Shown: positions 1 to 10,808, counted from the first letter of the stretch. The stretch is DNA of 64,000 bases from Schistocerca nitens (GCF_023898315.1 NC_064625.1:101170269-101234268); one strand, 5' to 3'. The notes: a model not told the origin generated them from the letters alone. Program-made: numbers and translations.

Positions 1-373
1 CAGAGTACACATCTGCCCCTGGAAATGTCTTACAATTTAAAACCTGCTTCCTAAATCTCTGTCTTACCATTATGTAGTCTAGCTAAAATCTGTCAGTATC
101 TCCAGGCCTCTTCCATGTATACAATCTTCTTTTATGATTCTTGAACCAAGTGTTAGCTATGATTAAGTTGTGCTCCGTGCAAAATTCTACCAGGCGGCTT
201 CCTCTTTCATATCTTAGCCCCAATCCATATTCACCTACTACGTTTCCTTCTCTCCCTTTTCCTACTACCGAATTCCAGTCACCCATGACTATGAAATTTT
301 CGTCTCTCTTCAGTATCTGAATAATTTCTTTTATTTCGTCATACATTTCTTCAATTTCTTCATCATCTGTTCT
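1..373 (-). mobile_element. RTE-clade LINE fragment, endonuclease part
   Basis: The minus strand encodes a piece of an apurinic-type endonuclease of an RTE LINE. The G-D-W-N-S-V-V-G-K-G block and the following I-I-A-N-T-W-F-K-N-H-K block match, with a few changes, the same region of the better copy at 26850-30133 in this window. The fragment runs off the left window edge towards its 3' end. On the right the homology stops near 373, where Gypsy-type sequence begins, so this copy is probably 5'-truncated and inserted into the Gypsy element. In insect annotations this family is often mislabelled craniofacial development protein 2-like. Confidence 0.85.
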
Positions 374-1035
374 AAAAAGTAAAATATGATAGTGTACTGA
401 TAGATCTCAGTCACTGTGGCCCTCTCTTATGAAGTGTCACAAATATTCCACTGGTGCCCTGTGAGTTCTCTCGAGTGCCCCTTATGTCTGTAGGTGAAAC
501 ACTGTATCTGGTCCTTCGGATCCTTAATAATTTGCATACTCTATTGAACACTTTATGTTAAAAATTTGACTCCTGGTTTGTCAATAACACTGATAGAATT
601 CTGTACCTTACCACAATTTCTCTTACAAATTCCTGTCCCACTGTTCCAGCATTCTGTCTCTCAATGGGCACTGCTAGTGTGAACTTGCTCAGGTCATCTT
701 GGAATATCAAGATGTATCAATTCCCAGTTGTTGTTGTGTCTAATGACCCTATGATGCCCACGTTACATTTCTCGAACACTGTCATTATTCTGTCTGTAAT
801 TACTAGAGGCGCCTTTATTCTGGTCTGGATGGAATTTGTTTGGCCCCTGTGGCACTTCCTAATATTTTCTTGTACCTCTGTTTTCATGCTTTCTAGTGCT
901 TGTAATTATCTTTTCAGTCCAAGGTTCTGTGCATTCCCTGATGCAATGGGTTGTAGTGCATTTCCTTTGTAATTGTGGAATTTCCCTCCATGCCAGATTC
1001 CTCATTTTCTTCCTCTTGTTTTTCATTTACCTCTC
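374..1035 (-). pseudogene. Gypsy-type LTR retrotransposon integrase remnant
   Basis: Translated on the minus strand with several frameshifts and stops, this stretch shows a decayed retroviral-type integrase core. A segment beginning V-G-I-I-G-S-L corresponds to the first-Asp region. A block V-R-E-I-V-V-R-Y-R followed by S-V-L-L-T-N-Q corresponds to the second-Asp region, with Asn where Asp is expected. A further I-R-R-T-R-Y-S-V-S-P block corresponds to the third acidic region. It is in line with the RT and RNase H pieces at 2180-2957 and 4438-5640, so all are parts of one element split by later insertions. It cannot be functional as it stands. Confidence 0.7.
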
Positions 1036-2179
1036 ACACCAAAGTGCCAAAGAAACTGGTATAGGCTCGTGTATTCAAATACAGAGATATGTAAAGAGGA
1101 ATAGTACAGCACTGCAGTCAGCAATGGCTATATAAGAAAAGTGTCTGGTGCAGTTGTTAGATCAGTTACTGTTGCTAAAATGGCAGGTTATGAAGATTTA
1201 AATGAGTTTGAACATTATGTTTTAGTGTGCACACGAATGATGGTACACATCATCTCCAAGGTAGCGATGAAGTGGGGATTTTCACAGATGACCATTTCAC
1301 AAGTGTACCATGAATATAAGTAATTGAGTAAAATATTAACTCTGCTACATTGTTGTGGCTGGAAAAAGATCCTTCAAGAATTGGACCAAAGACAATTGAA
1401 GAGAATTGTTCGGTGTTACAGAAGTGCAACTCTTCTGCAGATTGCTGCAGATTTCAGTGCTGGGCTATCAACAAGTATAAGTATGTGAATCATTCAACAA
1501 AACATCATCAATATGGGCTTTTGGAGCTGAAGGCCCAATGTACCCTTGATGTCTGGAAACATGTTGCCTGGTTGGATGCATCTCATTTCAAATTGGATCA
1601 AGCGGATGGACGTGTGTGGGTATGGAGATAACTTCATGAATACGTGGACCCTGCATGTCAGCGGGGGACTGTTCAAGCTGGTGGAGGCTCTGTAATAGTG
1701 TGGGGAGTGTGCATTTGGAGTGATATGGGATGCCTGATACGTGTAGATATGACTCTGACAGGTGACGTGCATGTAAACATCCTGCCTGATCACCTCCATC
1801 CATTCCCATCCTTTGTGCATTCCAATGGACTTGGGCAATTCCAGCCGGACAAAGCAACACCTCACACATCATGAATTGCTACAACATGGCCCCAGGAACA
1901 CTTCCTGAGTTTAAACACTTCCGCTGACCAACAAACTCATCAGACATGAATGTTATTGAGCATATCTGGGATGCCTTGCAACATGCTGTTCAGAAGAGAT
2001 CTCCACCCCCTCATACTCTTACAGATTTGTGGACAGCCTTGCTGGAATCACTGTGTCAATTCCCTCCGGCACTACTTCAGACATTAGTCGAGTCCTTGGC
2101 ACATCATGTTGTGGCACTTTCATGGGGGCCCTACATGATATTAGGCAGATGTATCAGTTTCTTTGGCTATTCAATGTAT
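1036..2179 (+). mobile_element. Decayed Tc1-like DNA transposon
   Basis: The ends carry matching inverted repeats: gccaaagaaactg near 1046-1058 on the left and its reverse complement near 2155-2167 on the right. Inside, the + strand encodes a broken Tc1-type transposase. An N-terminal HTH-like piece lies at 1141-1323, a piece containing V-W-K-H-V-A-W-L-D-A-S-H-F near 1540-1590, and the C-terminal N-V-I-E-H-I-W-D-A-L block near 1949-1978, which normally holds the catalytic Glu. Frames shift several times. It interrupts the Gypsy-type element between RNase H and integrase. Exact ends are uncertain by a few bases. Confidence 0.75.
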
Positions 2180-2957
2180 ATGGCCTGTACTTATATCATG
2201 TATATCATCAGACCACATTCAATTTATGCATCTGCATTTGCACTGAGTTTTCTTGGTGTACACACAATGCGAGAAGAATACTCCTCTAGTTTCAACTCCC
2301 ATTTTAGTACCCTTGACATAGCATCTTCGACACTGAAAGTCCACATCAATGGCTTGTGAACTGTTATTAAGGGGAAACGTCTATCATAGACACATTTCCT
2401 GAACTGCTTTGTTGTCCATACGATTGCTAAGCATTCTAGCTCAGCTGGAGAATAGCTCCTTTCAACCTTATCAGTGACCTTGAAGCTTAAGTGATTGGTA
2501 AATTGGCACCTATCTTCCTTTGTCACAGACAACACCTCTCCACTGGTGTCTGTTGTTACTATAAACAATTTCTCAAAATCTTGGGAGCTCAATATGTAAG
2601 GATTTATAATCTCTCTCAATTTTTCAAATGCTCCTTGTTGTTGGTCTTTCTATTCGTATGACACTTTGGTCTTCAGCGGTTTTACACAATGGATTTGCAA
2701 TTTTACTGAACTTTGGAATGAACTGATGATAATGTCCACCCCAGCCCCAGATACTCTTCTTAATTCCTTTGCAGATTGCAGAACTCGGAAGTTATCCACC
2801 TTTTCCATTTTACACTTGTCTTGCTCTACACCTTTATCTAGTGTTTCATATGATAAAAATATTACTTCCTTTCACAGCAGTTCAGACTTATGTGATTGTA
2901 ACTTTAACCTATGTGCCCTTAACACATTCAAGATTTGCTGCAGCTTCTCATTATGTT
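2180..2957 (-). pseudogene. Gypsy-type pol remnant: RT C-terminal part and RNase H
   Basis: On the minus strand 2619-2224 encodes an RNase H-like domain of the LTR-retrotransposon type: T-D-T-S-G-E-V-L, then S-Y-S-P-A-E-L-E-C-L-A-I-V and I-T-V-H-K-P-L. Here the usual T-D-A-S and H-T-D/H-K-P motifs are partly kept. Upstream on the same strand (about 2950-2620) are the RT thumb and connection, with frameshifts. The N-terminal RT half lies at 4438-4711, beyond an RTE insertion. The domain order RT, RNase H, integrase is that of Gypsy/Ty3 elements. Confidence 0.75.
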
Positions 2958-4437
2958 CCATTGATGTTGTTGTTGTTGTGGTCTTCAGTCCTGAGACTGG
3001 TTTGATGCAGCTCTCCATGCTACTCTATCCTGTGCAAGCTTCTTCATGTCCCAGTACCTACTGCAACCTACATCCTTCTGAATCTGCTTAGTGTATTCAT
3101 CTCTTGGTCTCCCTCTACGATTTTTACCCTCCATGCTGCCCTCCAATTGGTGATCCCTTGATGCCTCAGAACATGTCCTACCAACCGATCGCTTCTTCTG
3201 GTCAAGTTGTGCCCCAATCCTATTCAATACTTCCTCATTAGTTATGTGATCTACCCATCTAATCTTCAGCATTCTTCTGTAGCACCACATTTCGAAAGCT
3301 TCTATTCTCTTCTTGCCCAAACTATTTATCGTCCATGTTTCACTTCCATACATGGCTACACACCATACAAATACTTTCAGAAATGACTTCCTGACACTTA
3401 AATCTGTACTCAATGTTAACAAATTTCTCTTCTTCAGAAACGCTTTCCTTCCCATTGCCAGTCTACATTTTATATCCTCTCTACTTTGACCACCATCAGT
3501 TATTTTGCTCCCCAAATAGCAAAATTCCTTTACTACTTTAAGTGTCTCATTTCCTAATCTAATTCCCTCAGCATCACTCAACTTAATTCAACTACATTCC
3601 ATTATCCTCGATTTGCTTTTGTTGATGTTCATCTTATATCCTCCTTTCAAGACACTATCCATTCCGTTCAACTGCTCTTCCAAGTCCTTTGCTGTCTCTG
3701 ACAGAATTACAATGTCATAGGCGAACCTCAAAGTTTTTATTTCTTCTCCATGGATTTTAATACCTACTCTGAATTTTTCTTTTGTTTCCTTCACTGCTTG
3801 CTCAATATACAGATTGAATAACATCAGGGAGAGACTACAACCCTGTCTCACTCCCTTCCCAACCACTGCTTCCCTTTCATGTCCCTCGACTCTTATACCT
3901 GCTATCTGGTTTCTGTACAAATTGTAAATAGCCTTTCTCTCCCTTTATTTTACCCCTGCCACCTTCAGAATTTGAGAGAGAGTATTCCAGTCAACATTGT
4001 CAAAAGCTTTCTCTAAGTCTACAAATGCTAGAAATGTAGGTTTGCCCTTCCTTAATCTAGCTGCTAAGATAAGTCGTAAGGTCAGTATTGCCTCACGTGT
4101 TCCAACATTTCTACGGAATCCTAACTGATCTTCCCCGAGGTCGGCTTCTATCAGTTTTTCCATTCGTCTGTAAAGAATTCGCATTAGTATTTTGCAGCTG
4201 TGACTTATTAAACTGATAGTTCAGTAATTTTCACATTTGTCAACACCTGCTTTCTTTGGGATTGGAATTATTATATTCTTCTTGAAGTCTGAGGGTATTT
4301 CACCTGTTTCATACATCTTGCACACCAGATGGTAGAGTTTCGTCAGGACTGGCTCTTCCAAGGCCGTCAGTAGTTGTAATGGAATGTCTACTCCTGGGGC
4401 CTTGTTTCGACTCAGGTCTTTCAGTGCTCTGTCAAAC
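2958..4437 (-). mobile_element. 5'-truncated RTE LINE inserted in the Gypsy-type element
   Basis: The 3' end is at the left, with the antisense gttgttgttgttgtggtctt tail (CAA repeats in the sense direction). The right boundary near 4437 is where similarity to the copy at 26850-30133 stops. Minus-strand pieces encode the RT palm and the C-terminal region, including V-G-K-G-V-R-Q-G-C-S-L and the active-site region. The active site reads F-A-Y-D instead of F-A-D-D. Stops and frameshifts separate the pieces at 4184-3945, 3920-3588 and 3581-2985. It splits the Gypsy-type RT domain. Confidence 0.85.
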
Positions 4438-5640
4438 TGTCATCCAAATACACTAAACACTTGCAATCCTTCCAAAGCTACATTCATTAGTGTCTGGAAT
4501 GTGCATTCTTTGGCAGACTTTTGCACTCACAGTGCTGACAATTTGCACTATGCCCTGTCTTTTCTCTGTCTGTTGGTTCTGCTGAACTCTGATAGTACCC
4601 ACTGATTAAATCCAAAACGTCCAATATCTCAATTCTGGTAGAAATGGAAAAGGCTTCCCCGACTGAAAATTCGATCAGTTTTCTATAGTTGGTTATGAAT
4701 CTGTATTTCATGATTCCACTGCCATCCTTTTTTTTCTACAGGCAATATAGGTGCATTCCATGAACTCTGATTTTGAATGATTAAATCCTTATTAAAGGTT
4801 TCTTTGATTTGCTCCTATAAGATCACCATTTGTCACCTTTTAAATAAAATAAAAAAAAAAAAAAAATGCAGTATGCACTACGAAGTTTATCCAATTCATG
4901 TTGATCCTTTTTGTTCAAATGATCAAATTGGCTGTTCTCTAACCTGGGTGATACAATTTCTGTACAGGCCCAAACCATTTGATACTGTTTGGATTAATGT
5001 CACTTTCTCTATTGGTTCCCCTAATACTTATGCAGCTCTGAGATCATACTCAGTCTCATTCATATTCAGTACAATGAGAATACATAACTGTCATTACTTC
5101 CTGTTTGGCAGTAGTAACTTCATTTTCATTACAGGGATTTGATATTGTTTCTACACATATCCTTCAATTTTTTTTCCTTCCTTACGGCCTATTTTCATGT
5201 CACTTTCTGGCACCACACTACCTTGCCTTAAAGATAACTCATCACTTTTTGTCTCACAAGTTGCCTTTGATTTGCATTATTTTTTACTTCACCACTTTGT
5301 GATGTATGCTGTTTTGTCTTATTTCCCTCACATGTGTGACTTACCTTCTTACTCATGGATTCTTTTTGCCATCTACCAAAACCGTTCATTTCCACCTTCT
5401 TTGCAGTCTGACTCTCAGACTGCCACAAAGCATGCCTTCTTTGAATATGTATCAATTTTATGAGTTATCTTTTAATTTGTTTGCCATTAACTGTGATTGT
5501 TACCTGCCCATAGGTTTCCTAGAAATTTGAAGTATTACTTTTGTCTCTGCCAGTGTTAGCAGTGGAATATTTTGACCCTGTATACTAATTGCCCTGTCTC
5601 CATAATTAATCAAAATCTTTTGCTCCCTCAAGAATTCACA
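4438..5640 (-). pseudogene. Gypsy-type pol remnant: N-terminal RT and upstream region
   Basis: Minus-strand 4711-4487 contains Y-R-F-I-T-N-Y-R-K-L-I-E and later D-V-L-D-L-I-S-G-Y-Y-Q, which match the RT entry motifs (YRF-VDYRKLN and DL-SGYHQI) of Gypsy/Ty3 elements. Just upstream a W-N-A-P-I-L-P-V-type block is readable. Further right (about 5640-4800) the minus strand gives only scattered open stretches, one of them (E-F-L-R-E-Q-K-I-L-I-N-Y-G near 5620) consistent with a protease/RT linker. A 15-base A run lies at 4852-4866. No LTRs were found, so the element's ends are unknown. Confidence 0.6.
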
Positions 5641-6229
5641 TCCTAGTGTTGGTTAGAAGGAGGCCAATTGAGGACCAGTGATCAGCCTGTTTGCATGCTA
5701 GACGCACTGGATCTAACCCAAGAGTTATGGTCTGGGGTGTGATTTCATACGACAGCAGGAGCACCCTCATGGGTATCTCACACACCCTGACTGCAAAATT
5801 GTACATCAGTCTCATGATTCTACCTGTTGTGCTGCCATTCATGAACAGCATTCCACAGAGTGTGTTCCAACAAGATAATGATGAGCCACACACTGCTGTT
5901 GTAACCCAGCACGGTCTTCAGAGTGTTGAAATGTTGGCATGGTTTGCTCGATCACCAGGTCTGTCATATGGGGCATCATCAGACAACTCCAGTGACATGC
6001 ACAAATAGCATTAACTATCCCTGTATCAACTGACCAAGTGAAAGAGCCATGGAACTCCATCCACAAGCTGACGTCCAGCACCTATACAGCACAATGCATG
6101 CACATCTCCATGCTTGCATTCAACATTCTGGTGGTTACACTGCATGTTGATGTACCATCATTCACATTTGCAATGGTTTATCACACACTTACATTAACTT
6201 GTGATATTGCAATGTTAATCACTTAAATA
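5641..6229 (+). mobile_element. Tc1-like transposase fragment
   Basis: The + strand at 5691-6008 reads P-R-V-M-V-W-G-V-I-S-Y, then F-Q-Q-D-N-D-E-P-H-T-A, then L-A-W-F-A-R-S-P-G-L-S. These are the order and spacing of the Tc1 transposase block from the VMVWG motif to the second catalytic Asp and the SPDL region. The Glu-containing part is shifted out of frame. N-terminal sequence is missing and no inverted repeats were found, so this is a fragment. It abuts the next Tc1-like element at 6230. Confidence 0.75.
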
Positions 6230-6549
6230 CACTCATGCTCATAAATTAAGGAAAGTACAGAATGTGGTGCCACACAATGTGGCGCTACACAAATCTGGTG
6301 CTAGTAGTGTAGGCACACAGGGAACACATACAACACAGATCTGTAAGTCCACAGTACTGGTGATGACAAAACCATCCTGAAACACATGTGCTTCAAAACG
6401 CCACTGTTTCCTGCACATGTACCCTGACATCAATATGGAATGTGATCACCATGCACATGTATACAGGCTGCACAATGAGTTGGCATACTCAGGATCAGGT
6501 GGTCGAGCAGCTGCTGGGGTATGGTCTCCCATTCTTGCACCAGTGCCTG

Positions 6550-7023
6550 TCAAAGCTCCTGAAGTGTCGTAGGGGTTTGAAGACGTGCAGTGATATGTCG
6601 ACTGAGAGCATCCCAGACGTGCTCGATGGTGTTTAGATCTGGAGAATAGGCAGGCCACTCCATTTGCCTGATATCTTCTGTTTCAAGGTACTCCTCCACG
6701 ATGGCAGCTCGGTGGGGCCGTGCGTTATCATCCATCAGGAGGAAGGTGGGACCCACTGCACCCCTGAAAAGGCAGACATACTGGTGCAAAATGACGTCCC
6801 GATACACCTTACCTGTTACAGTTCCTTTGTCAAAGACATGCAGGAGTGTATGTGTACCTATCATAATCTTACCCCACACCACCAAACCATACAGGTCCCT
6901 TTCAAGGACATTAAGGGGTTGGTATCTGGTTCCTGGTTCACACCAGTTGAAAACCCGGCGAGAATCACTGTTCAGACTATACCTGGACTCGTCTGTGAAC
7001 ATAACTTCGGTCCATTGTTCCAA
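6550..7023 (-). pseudogene. Tc1-like transposase, catalytic half (DD34E)
   Basis: About 157 codons are open on the minus strand. All three catalytic positions are seen: Asp in F-T-D-E-S-R-Y, Asp in M-D-D-N-A-R-P-H, and Glu in N-T-I-E-H-V-W-D. Family members cut and paste DNA at TA sites. The reading frame is cut off from the DNA-binding half at 7651-8109 by an inserted Penelope-like fragment and by at least one stop, so the gene is a pseudogene. Confidence 0.8.
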
Positions 7024-7128
7024 TTACCATGTACTGTTTTCTTGACACCAGGCTTTACGGGCACTCCTGTGACCAGGGGTCAGTGGAATGCACCTTTCAG
7101 GTCTCCGGGTGAATAAACCATGTCTGTT

Positions 7129-7553
7129 AAGGCTTTCGTGGCCACTTGTTGACAAACTGCCTATTGGCTTCTGTCTCGGGTTCTTCGGCTGACGTTCATC
7201 TAATGATTTTTCTGACGTTTCGCCAGCACGAGTGGCTGGCATTGTCAAAGCTTCACCCTCCATTGCCGGTGGTGAACTGGAGCCGAGCTCGCGGCCGCAG
7301 ACTATATGTACCTGGCGCGCCAATGTCCGAGGGCTTCTCCGCGGTCATTTCCAGTGTGGTTCTCCTCTTGCTACCTGCGACAGTCATTCGCTGCAGTACG
7401 GGAAGCCAGGATCCATTTACCTTAAGGCTTTCCTCTTTCTTGTTGAAACTGTTTGCGTGTTTTTGTATTTCTACAGCTTCTCTAAACAAGCGCGTGTGAT
7501 AGTGCTTCTCTACAGCCAGAACTTCCGAGACAAAAGCCAATAAGCAGTTTGTC
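7129..7553 (-). mobile_element. Penelope-like element 3' fragment with 14-bp target duplication
   Basis: The fragment is bounded by the direct repeat aaaccatgtctgtt at 7115-7128 and 7554-7567. The minus strand (7555-7253) encodes F-R-E-A-V-E-I-Q-K-H followed by N-G-S-W-L-P-V-L, which resembles the C-terminal end of the GIY-YIG endonuclease of Penelope-like retroelements (R-E-A-I-E-I and W-x-P-x-L). It continues into M-P-A-T-R-A-G-E-T-S-E-K-S-L. The copy is severely 5'-truncated and interrupts the Tc1-like transposase. The family assignment is by motif memory. Confidence 0.65.
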
Positions 7554-8394
7554 AAACCATGTCTGTTCAGTTGTCTGTGTAGACTGTGTGTCTGGAGGCA
7601 GCTGTTCCAGTGGCTGAGGTAAGGTTCCCTGTAAGGCTACCTGCAGTACTTCATGGCCATCTGCAGGCACTGATGATGAGATATTGGTCTTCCTGTTGAG
7701 TTGTACACTGTGAACGTCCTGTACTGTAGTGCCTGGACAAGTTTCCTGTCTGCTGGAATCGTTGCCATAATCTTGAGATCACACTTTGTGGCACACGGAG
7801 TGCCTGTGTTACGACCTGCTGTTTTTGACCAGCCTCCAGTCGCCCTAGTATTCTACGCCTCATAACGTCATCAGTATGTGTTCCTTGAGCCATTTTCAAC
7901 ACACAGTCACCAATAGCACATCTCAAAATGTCTGCACACTTACTCACTGCACCATACTCTAACATGCACCTACACACCTCTGTGTATGAGGACTGCCGCC
8001 AGTGCCACCGTGTGGTGACCGCAGGACCATTGCAACGCATGGTCATACCCCGAGGTGATTTAAACTGACAAACCACCCGCCAGAGCATTGTTTCATCATG
8101 TATCAGCATTATCCTTAATTTATGAGCATAAGTGTTTGTTACCTAGACAAATGTATTCCAAAAATTTCATACGTTAATAATTTTTAGTAGCTAATAGTAG
8201 GCTCAATATTTGTTGAAATTCAGCACCTGTAGCTCTACACGGCTCAGATTTTTGGGAATTTATGAATTGTTGTAACACTAGAGTGTTCTGCCCTCGTGTA
8301 TATTCCTTACATACTTAGGAAACAGTGGCAGAACAGCAACTTAGAATACTAAATGTGTATGGAATGAGATACACTCACATTTACTGCCATGCAG

Positions 8395-8786
8395 GGTTCC
8401 AGTGTAGCAGTGAAGGAGCTACAGGAGAAGCTAGAGGCAGCAGAGGCCGCGCGGAAGAAAGCGGAGGCGGAGCTGTCATCTTCCAGGGCGGAGGCCGCCA
8501 GGCTGGAGGAGGAGGTGCACGACCTGGAGCAGCAGCTGGGCGAGGGTGAGGAGGAGAGGGAACAGTTGGTGCGCAAGCTGGAGCTTGCGGAGCGCGGCCG
8601 GCGGGAAGCGGAGGTGGAGCAGCGCCGGCTGCGGCAGCTGCTGCAGGAGGCCGAGGAGCAGCGCCGCCAGATGGAGGCGCGTGTCGCCACCCTGGAGAGG
8701 CGCCTCACAATGGCGCAGGACAGTGCACCGGCACCGCGAGCCGCAGCGGGGGCGTTTGTCACCATGGAGACGCGGGCTGCAGACAG
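8395..8786 (+). CDS. Internal exon 1 of a host coiled-coil protein
   Basis: The exon follows an acceptor ending tgccatgcag and is followed by the donor gtgtgt. It has 392 nt and leaves phase 2. It is much more GC-rich than its surroundings and reads as an almost uninterrupted heptad-like coiled coil (about residues 5-108: V-A-V-K-E-L-Q-E-K-L ... A-T-L-E-R-R-L), dominated by Glu, Arg, Leu and Ala. An Ala/Pro tail follows. The phase joins that of exon 2 exactly. The coiled coil suggests oligomerisation or scaffolding. Myosin-tail-like or Ski/Sno/Dach-type coiled coils are possible, but no diagnostic domain is visible. Upstream exons lie outside the window. Confidence 0.8.
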
Positions 8787-9273
8787 GTGTGTTACAGTAC
8801 TGGAAACTACTTGTTCCAGCACCACTAATAACCTTTGTACTAATATGGATATTAGTAACAAAACACTTACTAAAGAAATACATGACCCCAACACTAGAGG
8901 TAGAGAGAGAGACCTCACGATATCTCTCATAGAACAACATGAGAAAAGCACTCACTATGCAGGTACAAAACTACTGAATTGCTTCCATCCTAATATCTCC
9001 AAATTGCCCATTACAGAACTAAGAAAGAAATTAAAATTATGGCTCCTAAATAATCCTGTGTATCCAGTAGATGCGTTTCTACATTTACTACACTTGTATG
9101 ATGGAAGACCCTTTTTCTAAAAATATATGAATCTCAGATCGTAGACTGTGTCACAAACTATAAATATATTAATCTCAGATCTGAAGACTGTGTCACAAAC
9201 TGTAAATTTCCTAATCTATGTATTGCAATAGCAAATTAATTTAATGTATAGTCCATATATGACGAGCTTATTT
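8787..9273 (+). mobile_element. LINE 3'-end remnant directly behind exon 1
   Basis: The reading frame of exon 1 stays open past the donor to a stop at 9118-9120. From about 8875 it encodes H-D-P-N-T-R-G-R-E-R-D-L and T-H-Y-A-G-T-K-L-L-N-C-F, then K-K-L-K-L-W-L-L-N-N-P. These correspond to the C-terminal end of a LINE ORF2, like K-Y-A-G-T-K-I-F-N-S-L-P at the end of the ORF2 at 16395-19433. An imperfect duplication of about 52 bp (aatctcagatc ... gactgtgtcacaaact) follows at 9127-9215. The 5' limit of the LINE sequence is unclear. Confidence 0.6.
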
Positions 9274-9482
9274 CAATAGTGGTACAAGTCCATTTTTGTT
9301 CATTCTGAGATACAGAGTCCTAAAGTTAAATGAGCGCTGAAAAATCTGCAGTTGAGATACCAGAAATATTCAAGCACATGGCTTCTTGCTAGAGATGAAT
9401 CTTCCTTTCTGTTTGTTTGGATCATTAATTTCAGAAGCATTACAGGCAGAAAAGTGGAGGTAATGGACTTGTACCACTATTG
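9274..9482. repeat. Small palindromic (MITE-like) element
   Basis: The ends are perfect inverted copies of a 21-bp sequence beginning caatagtggtacaagtcc, at 9274-9294 and 9462-9482. The 209-bp unit has no coding potential. A MITE is the simplest reading. It could also be a hairpin in the 3' part of the LINE remnant just upstream. No target duplication was confirmed. Confidence 0.5.
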
Positions 9483-9674
9483 GAATAATCCCTTCATATG
9501 TAACATTGTCCTCTCAACTAAATTAAGAAAACAGGCAATAATATGTAACTCTAGTAAGTAAAGCTCTGCCTTATCCAGAAGACTGAGGGAAATAAAAGAA
9601 AATTTGCAATCAGTTGATGTTGGATTAAAAATAAATAAATAAATTGTAATAACACCTAATGGCAACAGCAAATA

Positions 9675-10808
9675 TGATGGGCAGTCAAATGAAAACCGAA
9701 AATCAAACACCTACCACAACAGAGCCATGGAATGGTTCCATTCAAAAGTAATCAACACACATGTTAAGATATTTATCCCTCTGGGAGACAAGATGATAAA
9801 TGCAGAATGCAGTCAGCCGCTGATGGATCTACAATGGCACCCATTCTAGTTTTCTTTTGTCTGACTGAAACCAATGTCCACACACATCTTTCTTCTGGTC
9901 ACCAAAGATGTGGAAATCAAATGGTGAAAGATTTGATTTGTATGGAGGATTTTGCATTGTTCCCCAACCAATCACTAAAGTGTAGCCTCCATACGATTGG
10001 TAATGTGGGGCGGCCATTGTCTTCTAAAAGGATGATTCCGTCTGGCAGCATTCCTGGGAATTTTGACTTTATGGCAGCTCACTATGTCTGCAAAATGTCT
10101 TAATAGCACTGTGCATTAATTGTGGACCCGCACTCAAGGAACTCTACAAGCAGAGGGCACCTGCAGTTGAAGAAGGAGGTCACCATGACCTTTACTAGAA
10201 TGTGCATGAAGAACTTTGAATTTCTTTTCCACTGTTGGCTTTGCTGTTTGCCCTCAGGCTCAAAATGGTGGTATTATGTGATGTCACGATGACTTGCTTC
10301 TTCGATTGCGGCGGTGCTTTGCTCTTTGAGTTCCTCGGGTGTGGAAGCGCAGTCAGTGTGTAATTCTATGAAGACACTTTGCAAGAACTGTAATGCACCA
10401 TTACATCAAGACACCCAGAGAATGCTGTCAGACAGGATCATCCTGTTACACAATACTGCCTGCCCCCACACTGCCAATCTGGTGAAGGCTACACTTCAGT
10501 GATTTGGTTGGCAATGACTGCAACACTCTCTGTACAGCCCGGATCTTTCACTGTGTGATATTCACATCTTTGGTGACTTGAAGAAAGACATAGACATGAG
10601 CGAATCTCAGTTTCAGTCTGATGAGGAAGTGCTAGAGTGGGTGTGGTTGCGGATTCGTCGGTGGCTGACCAAGTTCTATGAAACAGGAACTGATCATCTT
10701 GTTTCCCAGTAAGGTAAATGACTTAATGCATGTGGCAATTGCTTTTGAATGGAACCATTTCATAGCCCTGTTGAGACAGATGTTTGGTTTTCATTTGACT
10801 GCCTCTTA
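9675..10808. mobile_element. Mariner-derived fold-back element with long inverted arms
   Basis: The element is flanked by TA on both sides and starts and ends with inverted gcagtcaaatgaaaacc. The inversion is not limited to the tips. About 330 bp of the left arm (to about 10010) is a diverged reverse complement of the right arm (from about 10480). In the right arm the + strand encodes the C-terminal part of a mariner transposase (Y-S-P-D-L-S-L-C-D, then G-D-L-K-K-D). The left arm holds the same segment in antisense. A piece with L-L-H-N-T-A-C-P-H-T-A lies just inside the right arm. The 1134-bp unit cannot encode a full transposase. Confidence 0.7.

Larger units (their letters stand above)
6230..8134 (-). 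mobile_element. Tc1-like transposon with TIRs, carrying a Penelope-like insertion
   Basis: Terminal inverted repeats are visible: tgctcataaattaagga near 6236-6252 and its inverse near 8112-8128. The transposase is on the minus strand. The N-terminal HTH region (8109-7651) contains R-R-R-I-L-G-R-L-E-A-G and S-V-I-S-R-L-W-Q-R-F. The catalytic region (7023-6550) contains V-M-F-T-D-E-S-R-Y, L-M-D-D-N-A-R-P-H and S-P-D-L-N-T-I-E-H-V-W-D, a DD34E set with all three acidic residues present. The two halves are separated by the insertion at 7129-7553. Removing it and one 14-bp repeat leaves about 1.47 kb, a normal Tc1 size. Confidence 0.85.

Noticed and set aside
8349..8955. Long minus-strand open frames opposite exon 1
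   Set aside because: They are shadows of the GC-rich, Leu/Glu/Arg-rich exon; the antisense products are low-complexity Ser/Leu/Cys strings without splice logic.
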